Assembly: GCA_022824305.1 (NCBI GenBank)
Contig: JAJEAD010000098.1
Span: 1 to 64,000, forward strand
Reading direction: 5' to 3'
Source: Gammaproteobacteria bacterium
GTDB taxonomy: Bacteria; Pseudomonadota; Gammaproteobacteria; HK1
Length of the DNA: 64,000 nt
A model generated the notes under the pieces. It saw nothing but the letters and a program-made list of their open reading frames with translations. It was not told where the DNA came from and ran no database searches. Positions 1-9,900 of this stretch are shown one piece after another; within the stretch, counting starts at the first letter, position 1, and each line of letters starts with the position of its first letter. Position numbers and translations under genes: made by a program.

Positions 1-452
1 CCTCGATCATGGGCGCGAAGCTCGCGCAGCCCGAGCGCCCCGCGGTGGCGCTCGTCGGCGACGGCGCGTTCGGCATCAGCCTGAACGAGCTGCCGACCTG
101 CGACCGGATGGGGATCCCGGTGACCATCGTGGTGTTCCGCACCGAGCAGTGGGGGGCGGAGAAGAAGAACGACATCCTGTGGTTCGACGAGCGCTTCGTC
201 GGCACCGAGCTCGGCGACGACTTCAGCTACGCGGAAGTCGCGAAGGCCTTCGGCCTCGCGGGCGAGCGGGTCTCTTCCATGTCGAGCCTGAGCGACGCGC
301 TGGCACGCGCCTGCGCCGCGCAGGACGACGGCGTCACCACCCTGGTGGAGGTGGTGGTCAACAAGGAGCTGGGCGCCCCCTTCCGCCGCGATGCCATGCA
401 GGACCAGCGCTGCCTGCTGTCCCGCTACCAGGACCTCAGCGTGACGAGATAG
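1..452 (+). CDS. Sulfoacetaldehyde acetyltransferase-like ThDP enzyme, C-terminal part (5' end outside window)
   Basis: The frame is open from the left edge and carries the ThDP-binding GDGAFGISLNELPT motif, then QWGAEKKN, RFVGTEL and ELGAPFRRDAM. These track the C-terminal third of Xsc, which converts sulfoacetaldehyde plus phosphate to acetyl phosphate and sulfite in taurine/sulfonate catabolism. One oddity: ThDP enzymes normally have an Asn pair about 25 residues after GDG that helps bind Mg2+, and Xsc has FNNGQWGAEKKN. Here that position reads FRTEQWGAEKKN, so the pair is gone. The protein may be a diverged relative with another acceptor. Family assignment is firm; the exact reaction is not. 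Downstream is a convergent MFS carrier gene. Confidence 0.75.
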   Translation, partial: SIMGAKLAQPERPAVALVGDGAFGISLNELPTCDRMGIPVTIVVFRTEQWGAEKKNDILWFDERFVGTELGDDFSYAEVAKAFGLAGERVSSMSSLSDALARACAAQDDGVTTLVEVVVNKELGAPFRRDAMQDQRCLLSRYQDLSVTR

Positions 453-534
453 GTTCCACTCCCCGACCGGGCCTTCCTTCCCCTCGTGGAGCCCGGTCCA
501 CCGGCCGAGGCGCGCCCGGATGAGAGCGTCCCGG

Positions 535-1761
535 CTACTGCGCCACGCGCCGGGAGCGGGTCGCCTGCCGGTAGGCGGCAAAGAGGGCGTAGAGCACCGT
601 CACGCTGAGCATGGAGGCGGGAAAGCCGGGCGGGCCGAAGCGATCCATCGCGGCTCCCACCAGGAAGGGCCCGGCGAGCCCGCCGACGCCGAAGAGCAAC
701 GAGAATACCGCGACGGCGGCCACCAGCTTCACGTCGCGGAAGCGTTCGCCGACGAGAGTGATGCCCACTGTGAAGGTGGCGCCCATCGTGCCGCCCCACA
801 CCACCACTACGGCCCACAGGGCGAGGGCGCCCGGAGTCCACCAGGGGCCGGTGGCGCCGGGGAGCAGCCACGGAAAGAGCGCCATCGCCACTGCGGCCGA
901 CGAGACGCAGCCCGTGAGCAGCCAGCCCCGATCGATGCGATCCGCGAGCCAGCCCGCGGGGTACTGGAAGAAGATCGCGCCGATCAGTCCCACCCAGATC
1001 ACCGCGTAGCCCATCGCGCGATACTCGAGCCCGAGGACGTCCATCGTGTAGAGGTGCGCGAAGGACTGAAGGCCGCCCTCGACCACGCCGAACATGCACG
1101 AGGAGAGCATCACGGTCGGGGCGACGAGAAAGACCGGGAGCAGGCTGGCGAGCGGAGCCGGGGACTCCCGCCCGAGTCGCAGCCGCACGTCGATGAGCCG
1201 GGCCGGAAGCAGGAAGACGAACGCGACTCCGACCGCGCCGATGCCCACGAGAAAGGGCGCGTAGGAGTTCGGGTCCATGTACGCGCCGAGGAGCGGGCCC
1301 ACCGCCCAGCCCGCCATGCCCGCGGTGTTGTAGATCCCCATCCAGCGACCGCGAACCCGGTTGTCCACGATCTGGTTGATCCAGGTGTCCCCGGCGGTGA
1401 AGAGCAGGGAGTTGCCGATCCCGAGCACGAAGCGGAACACGAACCACAGCGAGTAGTCCCGAATCGTGGGCAGCATCGCGAGCATGGCCGCGACCAGGGT
1501 GAGTCCCAGGACGACGGTGCGGAAGAAGCCCAGGCGCGGAATCAGCCAGGTCGCGCATCCGGCCACGATGATGATCCCCGCGAACTGGGCGGCCGCGTTC
1601 AGGCCGATCGCGGTCTCGTCGTAGCCCTGGTTGCGCAGCGATTCCGCGAGGATCGGCCAGGCGAGGGAGCTGGAGATCGAGACGACGGCGAGCGCCGCGA
1701 CGAGGGCGAGCAGGCACTGGAGACGCTCCCGCGCGCCGAGGCCGGGGTCGGGCACCGCCAC
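535..1761 (-). CDS. MFS transporter
   Basis: A 408-residue, very hydrophobic protein of about 12 membrane segments. After the second segment it has the run PRLGFFRTVVLGL in the usual MFS loop position, and it has the glycine-rich fourth and fifth segments (GRWMGIYNTAGMAGWAVGP) typical of the YcaD-like branch of the superfamily. It probably sits in the inner membrane; the substrate cannot be read from sequence. The start is GTG with GGGAGC a few bases upstream. It converges on the xsc-like gene, about 80 bases away, and lies just downstream, in its own orientation, of a monooxygenase remnant. Confidence 0.85.
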   Translation of the reverse strand: MAVPDPGLGARERLQCLLALVAALAVVSISSSLAWPILAESLRNQGYDETAIGLNAAAQFAGIIIVAGCATWLIPRLGFFRTVVLGLTLVAAMLAMLPTIRDYSLWFVFRFVLGIGNSLLFTAGDTWINQIVDNRVRGRWMGIYNTAGMAGWAVGPLLGAYMDPNSYAPFLVGIGAVGVAFVFLLPARLIDVRLRLGRESPAPLASLLPVFLVAPTVMLSSCMFGVVEGGLQSFAHLYTMDVLGLEYRAMGYAVIWVGLIGAIFFQYPAGWLADRIDRGWLLTGCVSSAAVAMALFPWLLPGATGPWWTPGALALWAVVVVWGGTMGATFTVGITLVGERFRDVKLVAAVAVFSLLFGVGGLAGPFLVGAAMDRFGPPGFPASMLSVTVLYALFAAYRQATRSRRVAQ

Positions 1762-1815
1762 CGCTCCCGACCTACGGGAGACCGATGCGGCGGCCGGGAA
1801 GACGGCCGGGAGTCT

Positions 1816-2109
1816 TCACTCCTGCCGGAAGCCCCGGCAGCCGTCGGCCGCCACTTCGTCGCAGGTTCTGCGGCAGTGGCCGACGCTGCCGGCACGGGGC
1901 GTGAAGACGCGCGGCTTGCGGGAAATGTTCGCGCCCTCGTTCACGTGCTCGACCCGCTCGTCCTCGAGACGCACCCCGTTGCGGCCCCTGATGTCGATGC
2001 CGGGCAGGGCGCCGGTCATGGCGTCGAATCCGGTCGCGAAACTGATCGCATCGAAGCGCCGGCGTGCCGCGCCGGGGGCGCGGGATAGGGCCCGTGCGGA
2101 GTCGGACAT
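1816..2109 (-). pseudogene. Remnant of a Baeyer-Villiger (flavin) monooxygenase, C-terminal part
   Basis: The frame reads FDAISFATGFDAMTGAL, then IDIRGRNGVRLEDE, then VEHVNE, GANISRKPRVF and RRTCDEVAADGCRGF. These are hallmark blocks from the C-terminal third of cyclohexanone-type monooxygenases: the ATGFDAMTGAL block and the CDEVAADGYRGF tail. Two blocks are joined without the intervening stretch: RLEDE runs straight into VEHVNE, and VEHVNE straight into GANISRKP. The whole N-terminal FAD- and NADPH-binding part is missing; upstream bases to about 2300 show no recognisable continuation. Several conserved residues are changed (YVGGVG became RAGSVG). It reads as a decayed gene with internal deletions, not a functional small protein. 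Confidence 0.75.
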
Positions 2110-2317
2110 GCGGGAGAGCCTCGTCTCATGGTGGAGCGCATTCTGCCATCTGCCGGATGATCCGGCACCGTGCCGGGACGAGCGGGGGCCGAGGATCGCG
2201 TCGCCCGTGCCGTCTCCATTGTCCTCGCCCTCGATCGTCTCCGTACCGGGCTGATCTGCGCCGGGCGGCGCGCTATGCTCTGCGGCCCTTGCAACCAGTC
2301 ACGAGGTGCCAACCGTC

Positions 2318-2932
2318 ATGCACAAGCTCTACCGGACGGCGGGAGCGGGTTCCATCGCCCCCGAGGCGATGTTCGAGGAGGCCGGGGCCGAGTACGAGAT
2401 GATCGAAGTCGACCTGAGCGCGAAGTCCCCTGATTTCCTCGCGGTGAATCCGCTCGGGCAGGTGCCCACCCTGGTGCTGGAGAACGGGGCGCTGCTGACG
2501 GAGTCGGCGGCGATGGTGCTGCACATCGGCGAGAGCTATCCGGACGCGGCGCTCGTGCCGCCGGTCGGGTGTCCCGGGCGCCCCGCCTTCTGCCGCTGGC
2601 TCTTCTTCCTCAGCGCCAACGTCTACAACGCCACCCTGCGCTTCATCTACGCGGACCGCATGAGCACCGAGGAAGGGGCGGCGGCGGGGATAAGGGCAGC
2701 GGCGGCTCGTGACCTCGACGGGTACTTCGACATCCTGGAGAACACCCTCGATCCCGGTCCCCACCTGCTCGGCGAGCGCTACACGGGCGTGGATCCCTAC
2801 CTGTGGATGCTGACGGGCTGGCAGGACGACGTGGATGCCCTGTTCGCGCGCTGCCCCCGGCTCAAGGGTCACTACGACCGCGTGGGAGAACGCCCCGCCA
2901 TCGCCCGGGTGGCGGCCGCGAACGGAGTGTAG
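2318..2932 (+). CDS. Glutathione S-transferase family protein
   Basis: The 204-residue product has a thioredoxin-like N-terminal half (HKLYRTAGAGS start, NPLGQVPTLVLENG loop with the cis-Pro, then LTESAAMVLHI whose E-S pair binds the glutathione gamma-glutamyl group) and an all-helical C-terminal half. This is the classic cytosolic GST layout and length. ATG at 2318 is preferred, with GAGG about 11 bases upstream; a GTG four codons earlier is possible. The substrate is unknown. It could serve dehalogenation, ring cleavage or simple detoxification in this catabolic setting. It is probably monocistronic, converging on the next gene. Confidence 0.88.
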   Translation: MHKLYRTAGAGSIAPEAMFEEAGAEYEMIEVDLSAKSPDFLAVNPLGQVPTLVLENGALLTESAAMVLHIGESYPDAALVPPVGCPGRPAFCRWLFFLSANVYNATLRFIYADRMSTEEGAAAGIRAAAARDLDGYFDILENTLDPGPHLLGERYTGVDPYLWMLTGWQDDVDALFARCPRLKGHYDRVGERPAIARVAAANGV

Positions 2933-3048
2933 CTTCCGGCCCGGCCGCCGGGCCGGCGTCTCCGCTTGCGGGTGCGACGCGATTCGGCGGCACTGCGCTT
3001 CGCAGGCGCGCCCGGCGCTTCGATCCGCCCCGGGGAATCCCTCGCGCG

Positions 3049-4143
3049 CTACTCGGCGGCGCTCGCCACTTCCTCGGCCCCGGGTCCTATCCGCTCCAGT
3101 CCGCCGAAGTGGGCGGCGACCTGCGGCAGCACCTCGCCGGCAAGGCGCTCGATGGAGCGCATGACACGCTTGCCCGGGAGCCCGCCCATGGCCATGAAGC
3201 AGCTCAGGTGCGTGGGCCGCAGGGCTTCCGCCTGCTCGATCATCCTCTCCGCCACCTCGTTCGGGCTGCCGATGTAGGTGGTCGCCAGGATGTCTTCGAT
3301 CGTGGGCTCGCCTTCCATCGGCTGCTCGCGGAGCCAGGCGCCGTCGAGCTCGACGTAGCCGCCGCGCATCGCGGCCACGATGCGCCGGACGAAGCGCATG
3401 TGGTCCGCGGCATCGCGCGCTTCCTCGGGCCGATCCGTGATGTGAATGTACTGCTGCATGGCGAAGGGCATCCGGCGGGGGTCCCTGCCGACCGCCCGGT
3501 GGGCGGCTTCGATGATGGAGCGGTTCTGGAGCACCACCTCCATCGGCATGCCTCCGGCGCTGTTCAGCGCGGTGTAGCCGCTTCTGGCTACGCGCTGCTG
3601 CGTCTTGCTGTCGCGCACCAGCCCCGCGATGAAGATCTCCGGCATGGACTGCAGCGGACGCACGCTGCTGTAGGTCTCGGGGATCCTGATGTGGCGTCCC
3701 TCGTAGGCCACCGAGTCGTTGCGGAAGAACTGCTCGATGACGTCGAGGGACTCGAGGAAGTGCTCGCGGGACTCGTCGAGATCGAGGCCGAACTTGTGGA
3801 ACTCGTAGCGCTGGTAGCCGCTTCCCAGCCCGAGCAGCAGGCGGCCGTCGCTCAACTGATCGAGCACCGCGATGTCCTCGAGCATCCGCAGGGGCTCGTA
3901 GAAGGGGGTCACCACCACCGCCGTGCCGAGCTTGATGCGGGAAGTCTGTCCCGCCATCCAGGTCGCCATCGTCAGCGGGGAGGGGCTGTGGCAGTAGTTG
4001 GAGAAGTGGTGCTCGGTGAACCAGGCGGCGTCGAAGCCCACCTCCTCCGCAAGACGCACCTGATCTCTCATCTCCGAGTAGATCTCCCGGGTCGCCTTGG
4101 AGGGATCCCGTTTGGTGAGGAGGTTGAAGAGTCCGATTTGCAT
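3049..4143 (-). CDS. LLM-class (luciferase-like) flavin-dependent oxidoreductase
   Basis: A 364-residue TIM-barrel protein of the bacterial luciferase superfamily. It shows MQIGLFNLL (strand 1), AEEVGFDAAWFTEHHFS, the SRIKLGTAV strand, DQLSDGRLLLGLGSGY and a C-terminal IGSPNEVAERM. These are typical of two-component FMNH2-dependent monooxygenases. Longer frames upstream exist but similarity begins at MQIGLF, so the start is placed there. The luciferase-like fold binds FMN or F420 and the substrate cannot be told from sequence. It lies just downstream, on the same strand, of the carbamoylase gene with about 300 bases between them in which no gene is seen. Confidence 0.85.
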   Translation of the reverse strand: MQIGLFNLLTKRDPSKATREIYSEMRDQVRLAEEVGFDAAWFTEHHFSNYCHSPSPLTMATWMAGQTSRIKLGTAVVVTPFYEPLRMLEDIAVLDQLSDGRLLLGLGSGYQRYEFHKFGLDLDESREHFLESLDVIEQFFRNDSVAYEGRHIRIPETYSSVRPLQSMPEIFIAGLVRDSKTQQRVARSGYTALNSAGGMPMEVVLQNRSIIEAAHRAVGRDPRRMPFAMQQYIHITDRPEEARDAADHMRFVRRIVAAMRGGYVELDGAWLREQPMEGEPTIEDILATTYIGSPNEVAERMIEQAEALRPTHLSCFMAMGGLPGKRVMRSIERLAGEVLPQVAAHFGGLERIGPGAEEVASAAE

Positions 4144-4442
4144 GGCGGGTCTCGCGCTGGCGGTGGGAGGTCCGGGGAGCGGCGATTCTCTCACCCTGCC
4201 GCGGTCAGTAGAAGCCGATTTCGGGTCACACGGTCCCGGGCGGGGCGGGGCGAAAGCGGCCGGCTGCGCTCGCGCTCCTCGAATCCAGCGGCGGCGTGTC
4301 CGCACCGGTCACCGCGTCCGGCTGACCGCCGGGGTCGAAGGGACCGCGGAGCACCTCCGCCTCGATGGTGCGTCCCCTCGCCATCGCGGTCTTCCCTTGA
4401 GTCTGCGCGCGGTGCCGGCGGTGAATCGGTGAAGCGCGGCGG

Positions 4443-5375
4443 CTAGGTTCGAGGTCGATCGGGGATCTTGCAGATAAGTCCGTAGTGCTGGGGCTGCCGG
4501 TGCAGCGCCAGGTCGAAGATGTTCTCCTGGATCTCTGCGCAGCGATCGAGATCGCAGTCGGCAACGACGACCTCGTCGTCGAGGGTCGTGCACATCGCCA
4601 CGATCTCTCCCGTAGGCGCGATGATGCAGCTCTGCCCGATGAGATCGCAGCCTTCCTCCCGTCCCGCCTTCGCGACCCCCACAACCCAGGCGCCGTTCTG
4701 ATAGGCGCCGGCCTGCATGGAGAGGTGGTTGTGGAAGTACTGGAGATGGTCGAGCTGAGGAGCCCGGGGGTAGTGAACCGGCGTGTTGTAGCCGAGCAGC
4801 ACGACTTCCACCCCTTGCAGCCCCATCACCCGGTAGGTCTCCGGCCACCTCCGGTCGTTGCAGATGCACATGCCCATCCGGCCGTCGAAGGCATCGAAAA
4901 CCGGGAAGCCGAGATCACCGGGTTCAAAGTACGCTTTCTCGAGGTGCTGGAAGGCCCAGTCCGGCTCGTGGTTCGCGTGGCCGGGCAAGTGCACCTTGCG
5001 GTACTTTCCGACGATGCGGCCGGCAGGATCGACAAGAATCGACGTGTTGAAGCGCCGCTTCCGGTTTCCTTCCCGGGTGAGCTCGGCATACCCGAGGTAG
5101 AACCCGACTTCGAGCTCCCGGCCCAGCTCGAACAGCGGCATGGCCGCCCGGCTCGGCATTTCCGATTCGTAGAAGGTGTCGAGCTCCGTCTCGTCCTCCA
5201 TCCACCATCGGGGAAAGAAGGTGGTGAGCGCGAGCTCCGGGAAGACCACGAGCCGGGCGCCGCGTCGGTGGGCCTCGCGCATCATGGCCATCATTCGGGC
5301 AACCGCGGACTCGCGCGGCTCGCTACGGGCGATCGGGCCCATCTGGGCGGCAGCAATGCGGATCGTTCTGCTCAT
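4443..5375 (-). CDS. N-carbamoyl-D-amino-acid hydrolase (carbon-nitrogen hydrolase family)
   Basis: This 310-residue protein carries the nitrilase-superfamily triad at the residue numbers known for D-carbamoylase: Glu47 in VFPELAL, Lys127 in KYRKVHLPG and Cys172 in MCICNDRRWPETYRVMG. The NDRRWPETYRVMGLQG run is diagnostic of this branch. The enzyme cleaves N-carbamoyl-D-amino acids to the D-amino acid, CO2 and ammonia, the last step of hydantoin or reductive pyrimidine-type degradation. That fits the hyuA/hyuB and racemase genes further right. ATG start with AGAGGA upstream. Probably cytosolic; no signal peptide. Confidence 0.88.
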   Translation of the reverse strand: MSRTIRIAAAQMGPIARSEPRESAVARMMAMMREAHRRGARLVVFPELALTTFFPRWWMEDETELDTFYESEMPSRAAMPLFELGRELEVGFYLGYAELTREGNRKRRFNTSILVDPAGRIVGKYRKVHLPGHANHEPDWAFQHLEKAYFEPGDLGFPVFDAFDGRMGMCICNDRRWPETYRVMGLQGVEVVLLGYNTPVHYPRAPQLDHLQYFHNHLSMQAGAYQNGAWVVGVAKAGREEGCDLIGQSCIIAPTGEIVAMCTTLDDEVVVADCDLDRCAEIQENIFDLALHRQPQHYGLICKIPDRPRT

Positions 5376-5688
5376 GGCCCCGGATCCTCTCTCCTGTCCC
5401 CGCCGACACCGTGCATCCTACCGCGAAAGCGGCGGGGGCCGTGCCGGCCTTCGAACACCCGGGGTCACGGGCGCACCGACTGGCAGCGCTCCTGCTCGAG
5501 GTCGAGGCGCTTCGGAGATCTCTCGGACCGGACCGAAGCGCCGGAGTTTTCGGCGGAGCGGCGGGTCGAAGACTGCGCTGCGAATTTGCGCGATCACCGG
5601 ACGGCAACCACCGGCGCGGCTATGGACCGCGCAAAATTCCCAGTTGTCAGTGGTGTAAATAATTCGATTGGATCATAGAATTTGCACG
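5376..5688. other. Intergenic region between divergent carbamoylase and ATPase genes
   Basis: Both flanking genes are read outward, so promoters for each should be here. The last 60 bases before the ATPase gene are clearly AT-richer than the surroundings, with TTGTCA at 5644 and TAGAAT at 5676, but the spacing between them is too long for a standard sigma-70 promoter. No gene or strong hairpin is seen in the remainder. Confidence 0.4.
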
Positions 5689-6870
5689 ATGTGGATTGAC
5701 AGGCACATAGAGTCGTTGCTCCTGCAGCGGGCCCGGACCCGTCCGGTGGTCGTGCTCACCGGCGCCCGCCAGACCGGCAAGACCAGTCTCATGCGGCGGC
5801 TCTTCCCGAACCATGCCTTCGTGACGCTGGACCTTCCCAGCGAAGCGGAGCAGGCGGAACGCGACCCCGGCTCCTTCCTCTCGAGGTATCCGCCGCCCGT
5901 CATCGTCGACGAGGTGCAGTACGCGCCGGGCCTCTTCCGTCACCTCAAGGTCGCCGTCGACCGGGACCGCGGACGTGCCGGCTCCTTTCTCCTCACCGGC
6001 TCGCAGCCCTTGGGCCTCATGAAGTCGGTCTCCGATTCTCTCGCGGGCCGCGCCGACATCATCAGCCTGGAACCTCTGAGCTTTGCGGAGGTCAAGGCGG
6101 CGTACCCGCAGCTCGGAGTGGAGGAGTTCCTGGTGCGGGGCGGCTTTCCGGAGCTCTACGAGAACCCGGAAATCGACTCGGAGGGGTTTCATCGATCCTA
6201 CGTCGCAACCTACCTGGAACGGGATCTTCGACACTTCCTGCAGGTTTCGAGCCTGCGGGACTACGAGCGCTTCCTGCGCGCGTCGGCACTGCGCTCCGCG
6301 CAGTTGCTCAACCGCGCCGACCTTGCCCGCGACGTCGGGATCAGCGCTTCCACCGCCGCCGCGTGGCTTTCGGCGCTGGAGGCCTCCCATCAGCTCATGC
6401 TGCTCGAGCCGTGGTTCGCGAACCGCACGAAGGCGCTGGTGAAGCGGCCGAAGCTCTACTTGCGCGACGCCGGGCTCGCCGCTTTTCTCTGCGGCGTTCG
6501 CACCACGGATGCGCTGCACTCCTCCCCGCTTGCCGGGGCCCTGTGGGAGACGCTCGTGTGCTCCGAGCTCCGCCGCACGCAGTCCAACCGGCGTGGAGCG
6601 TGGGACCTTCACTTCTGGCGGGACCGCACCCGCGAAGCCGACTTCCTGTTGCACCGGGCAGGCGCCTTCCACCTCGGCGAGGCCAAGTGGACGGAGCACC
6701 CGGACGCTCGCGATGCCGAAGCGCTGCGCAAGGTGGCGCGAGAGCTGCCGGACGGCGCGGTTCGGACCATGTCGATCTTCTGTCGCGCACCCAATGCGTA
6801 TCCGGTTGACGGGAGCGGCGTCCGTGCCCTTCCGCTCCACGAAGCGTCCGCGCTCGAAGACTGGCTCTGA
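5689..6870 (+). CDS. AAA_14 / DUF4143 ATP-binding protein
   Basis: A 393-residue protein with Walker A GARQTGKTSLMRR near the N-terminus, a Walker B-like PVIVDEVQYAPGLF, a sensor-like FLLTGSQ, and the C-terminal DUF4143 module (RDAGLAAFLCGV, LWETLVCSEL, FWRDRTREADFLL), which has a PD-(D/E)xK-like core. This family is common and often horizontally mobile; its role is unknown, with proposed links to toxin-antitoxin or defence functions. ATG at 5689 (MWIDRHIES) is preferred because family members start there; a TTG seven codons earlier is also open. It stands alone between divergent and convergent genes. Confidence 0.85.
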   Translation: MWIDRHIESLLLQRARTRPVVVLTGARQTGKTSLMRRLFPNHAFVTLDLPSEAEQAERDPGSFLSRYPPPVIVDEVQYAPGLFRHLKVAVDRDRGRAGSFLLTGSQPLGLMKSVSDSLAGRADIISLEPLSFAEVKAAYPQLGVEEFLVRGGFPELYENPEIDSEGFHRSYVATYLERDLRHFLQVSSLRDYERFLRASALRSAQLLNRADLARDVGISASTAAAWLSALEASHQLMLLEPWFANRTKALVKRPKLYLRDAGLAAFLCGVRTTDALHSSPLAGALWETLVCSELRRTQSNRRGAWDLHFWRDRTREADFLLHRAGAFHLGEAKWTEHPDARDAEALRKVARELPDGAVRTMSIFCRAPNAYPVDGSGVRALPLHEASALEDWL

Positions 6871-6915
6871 AGCAGCCGGCGGCAGCCGGGGAATGAGTGG
6901 CGCTTCGTGCGCCCT

Positions 6916-9900
6916 TCAACCGGGGCGGAAGGGCGGCGTGGCGTAGAGGGCGGAGACGGGGATGCGCTTTCGGAGCAGGGCGTTGCGTACTGCCCATTCC
7001 TGCTCCGGCGCCAGCGCCTCGAGGAACTCCGTTCTCCGGTTTCCGGACTGGGTTGCGACCGGTGCTCCGTCGCGGAACGCGATGCGGGTCGACGCGGTGG
7101 CGGGAACGCGGTCGCCGAGGTGGACGATTCCCGTCAGGTTGAGCGGGTCCGCAGCGCTCACTGTTACTACTGCTTCATTCGGCGTAGCGCGGCGCACTCG
7201 CCTCAGGGTCTCCACCGCCTCGGGCAGGGCGTACTGCTCGCCCGTGAAACCGCCGACGAAGCGGCCTCCCCGGATGTCGCCGCGCGACTCGAGGCGCCGG
7301 AGCGCGCGGAGGAGGTCGCGCCACGGAACGCTGAGCGTCTCGCGCGCGAGGAGCGTCTTGAACACGACTCCGTAGCGGCGCAGGAGGGTGCGGGCGACCG
7401 ACTCCATGCCGGCATCCTCCGCATCTCCGGTGCCGCTCGGTCGCCGGGCCACGCACGACCAGCGCCCCGCCTCCGCGATGGCGTGAAGCCGGCGGGCGGA
7501 GCCGCGCGTGAAGGCGCGCAATCCCGCGAATGCATCCGCGTTCACGAGCCCGTGCGCGATCAGCTCCCCGAGCGCCGCGGCCGCGTCCGGGCCGCGGGCA
7601 CCGGTCTCGGCGAGGATGTCGTCGAAGAAGGAAGCGCCGCGGGAGCGCAGGCACGCAAGGACGCCGCGCGCGCCGGGCGAGAGCGCCGGCGGCGGAACCT
7701 CTCGGCTCTCCGGCCCGGATGGACTCCGATGCCGCGGAGAGGGCGAAGCGGGTTCCGCGCCCGGGCGCCTGCCCGCTCGGGACGCATTCGCCCCGGACGG
7801 GTCGAACGCGGGGCGCGGTCCCTTCGCTTCGTCCGCGCCCGGCGCGAGCCACAGCGGAGCATGTCGTCGGCCCTGCCGGGAGAACAGGGCGATGGGTGTC
7901 GAGCGAATCGGCCCGAAGGAACGATGCGGGGTCTCGCGGACCGGGGGCGCCGGACGTGCCCACCACGCGCGGCCGGCGAGACAGAGCCGGTCGAGCATGT
8001 CCGGAGTGAAGTCCGCGATGCGAGCGGGGAGAATCTCGTCCTCCCAGGCCGCAGCCGGCGCGGCGAAGCCCTCGAGCTCTTCGATCACCGCGGCGAGCGA
8101 CTCCAGTCCGTGGCGCCGATCCGACGGGTCCACTCGCTGCCATTCGAAGAGGAAGCGGGCGAACTCCGCCCGTCTCACCGGCTCGATCTCGCGGCGGAGG
8201 CGTCCGAGGGTGTAGCGATGGATTCGCGCGAGCAGGCGCCTCTCGCACCATTCGATCGCTTCGGGGCCCGGGGTGAAGCGTCCCCGCAGCACGGTCCCCT
8301 CGGCCTCGAGCGTGGCCAGCGCGGCTTGCGCATCGGCGAGGCCGGTTCCGAGGTCGCGGGCCAGCCGCTCCGCCGTGACCGGTCCCAGGCCGCCGAGACG
8401 CGCGCGCAGCAGCTCGACGATCGCGGTGCCACGCTCCGGCGCCCCTTGCAGCGCTTCGGGCAGCACGAGCGCGGGAACGGAATCGCCGGCGCCGAGCGCG
8501 GCCTGGAGCAGGGCAAGGCGCTCGGCCGCGCACCAGAGCTCGGCTCCCCCGCCGGCGGGACGGAAGCGGGTCGCGCGTCCGGATGCGGCGAGGGCTCGGA
8601 AGTGAAGCTCCCATCCCCCTGGGCCGGCCTCCCCGGCACCGCCCTCCGGGATGTCCCTTCCCTCCGGCCGCCCGCTCGCCGCTTCGCCCGGGGTGGCGAA
8701 GCCCAGCACCACGAGCGCGTCGTGGGCCTCGTCGGGCGTCGACACCTCCGGCCACGCCTCCTCCCGGACCCGGGCGATCGCGCCCGGGTCGAGCCGCCCG
8801 ATGTCCGCGGCGGATTCCGGGTCGAGGGAGCGCCGCATGCTCACCGCCCGCGCCCGCCGTTCCTCGAGCGGCGCGTCGTCGAGGAAGGCATAGGGCCGGG
8901 CGTCGAGCACCTCCGCGGCGAGCGGCGAGGGCTCGGCGAGGTCGCGCGCGACGACCCGGATCTCTCCGCGCGAAAGCCTGGCGACCAGCGCTTCCAGGGC
9001 GTCGATGTCCATGGCGTCGTGCAGCGCGTCGGACACCGTCTGCTCCACCAGCGGGTGATCCGGGATCTCGCGCGGTCCCCCGAGGTTCTCCGCGCAGGCG
9101 ATCTGGTCGGGAAACACGGCTGCGACGAGATCCTCGGCCTGCATGCGCTGGATGTTCGGCGGAACCTTGGCGCCGTTGCGAAAGCGCGGCACCGCGAGCG
9201 ACACGTTCGCGTTCCAGCGCCAGCGCGCGTTGAACATCGGGGCATCGAGCAGGGCCTGGGTGAGGACGTCGCGCACCGTCTCCGGCGAGAGATAGCGGCA
9301 GACTCCCTCGAGCGGGAAGCTGTGGGCTTCGCTGAGCGAGAGCACGATCGCGTCCTCGGTCGCCGCCGCCTGCAGCTCGAAGTTGAACTTGCGGCAGAAG
9401 CGCTTGCGCAGGGCGAGGCCGAGGGCCCGGTTCAGGCGGCTGCCGAAGCGGGAATGCACGACGAGCTGCATCCCTCCGCTCTCGTCGAAGAAGCGCTCCA
9501 GGACCAGGGTGTCGCGATCCGGCAACGCCCCGAGCGCCGCGTGCGCCGCGCACAGGTAGTCGACGATCTGCTCGCTCGCCTCGCGCCCGGCCCCGGTGCG
9601 CACGGCCAGGTCGGAGGCGACGCGAAGGCGCGACTCCGCCGAGGTTGCATTCGCGCCCGCCGCATCGAAGCGGCGTCCCAGCCAGCCGAGCAGATCGCAC
9701 ACGCCTTCGGAGACTTCGACCGTGCGGCCCGGCGCCTCGCCCAGCCAGAACGGGAGGTTGGGGGGCAGGCCGCGAGCGTCCTCCACGCGCACCGTGCTGC
9801 GCTCGATGCGCAGGATGCGCCAGGAGGTGTTGCCGAGCTGGAAGATGTCCCCCGGGAGGCTCTCGATCGCGAAGTCCTCGTTCAGCGAGCCGAGGTAGGT

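Noticed and set aside
5644..5681. Sigma-70 promoter before the ATPase gene (TTGTCA / TAGAAT)
   Set aside because: Spacing of about 26 bases is too long, and the -10 leaves too little room before the start codon.
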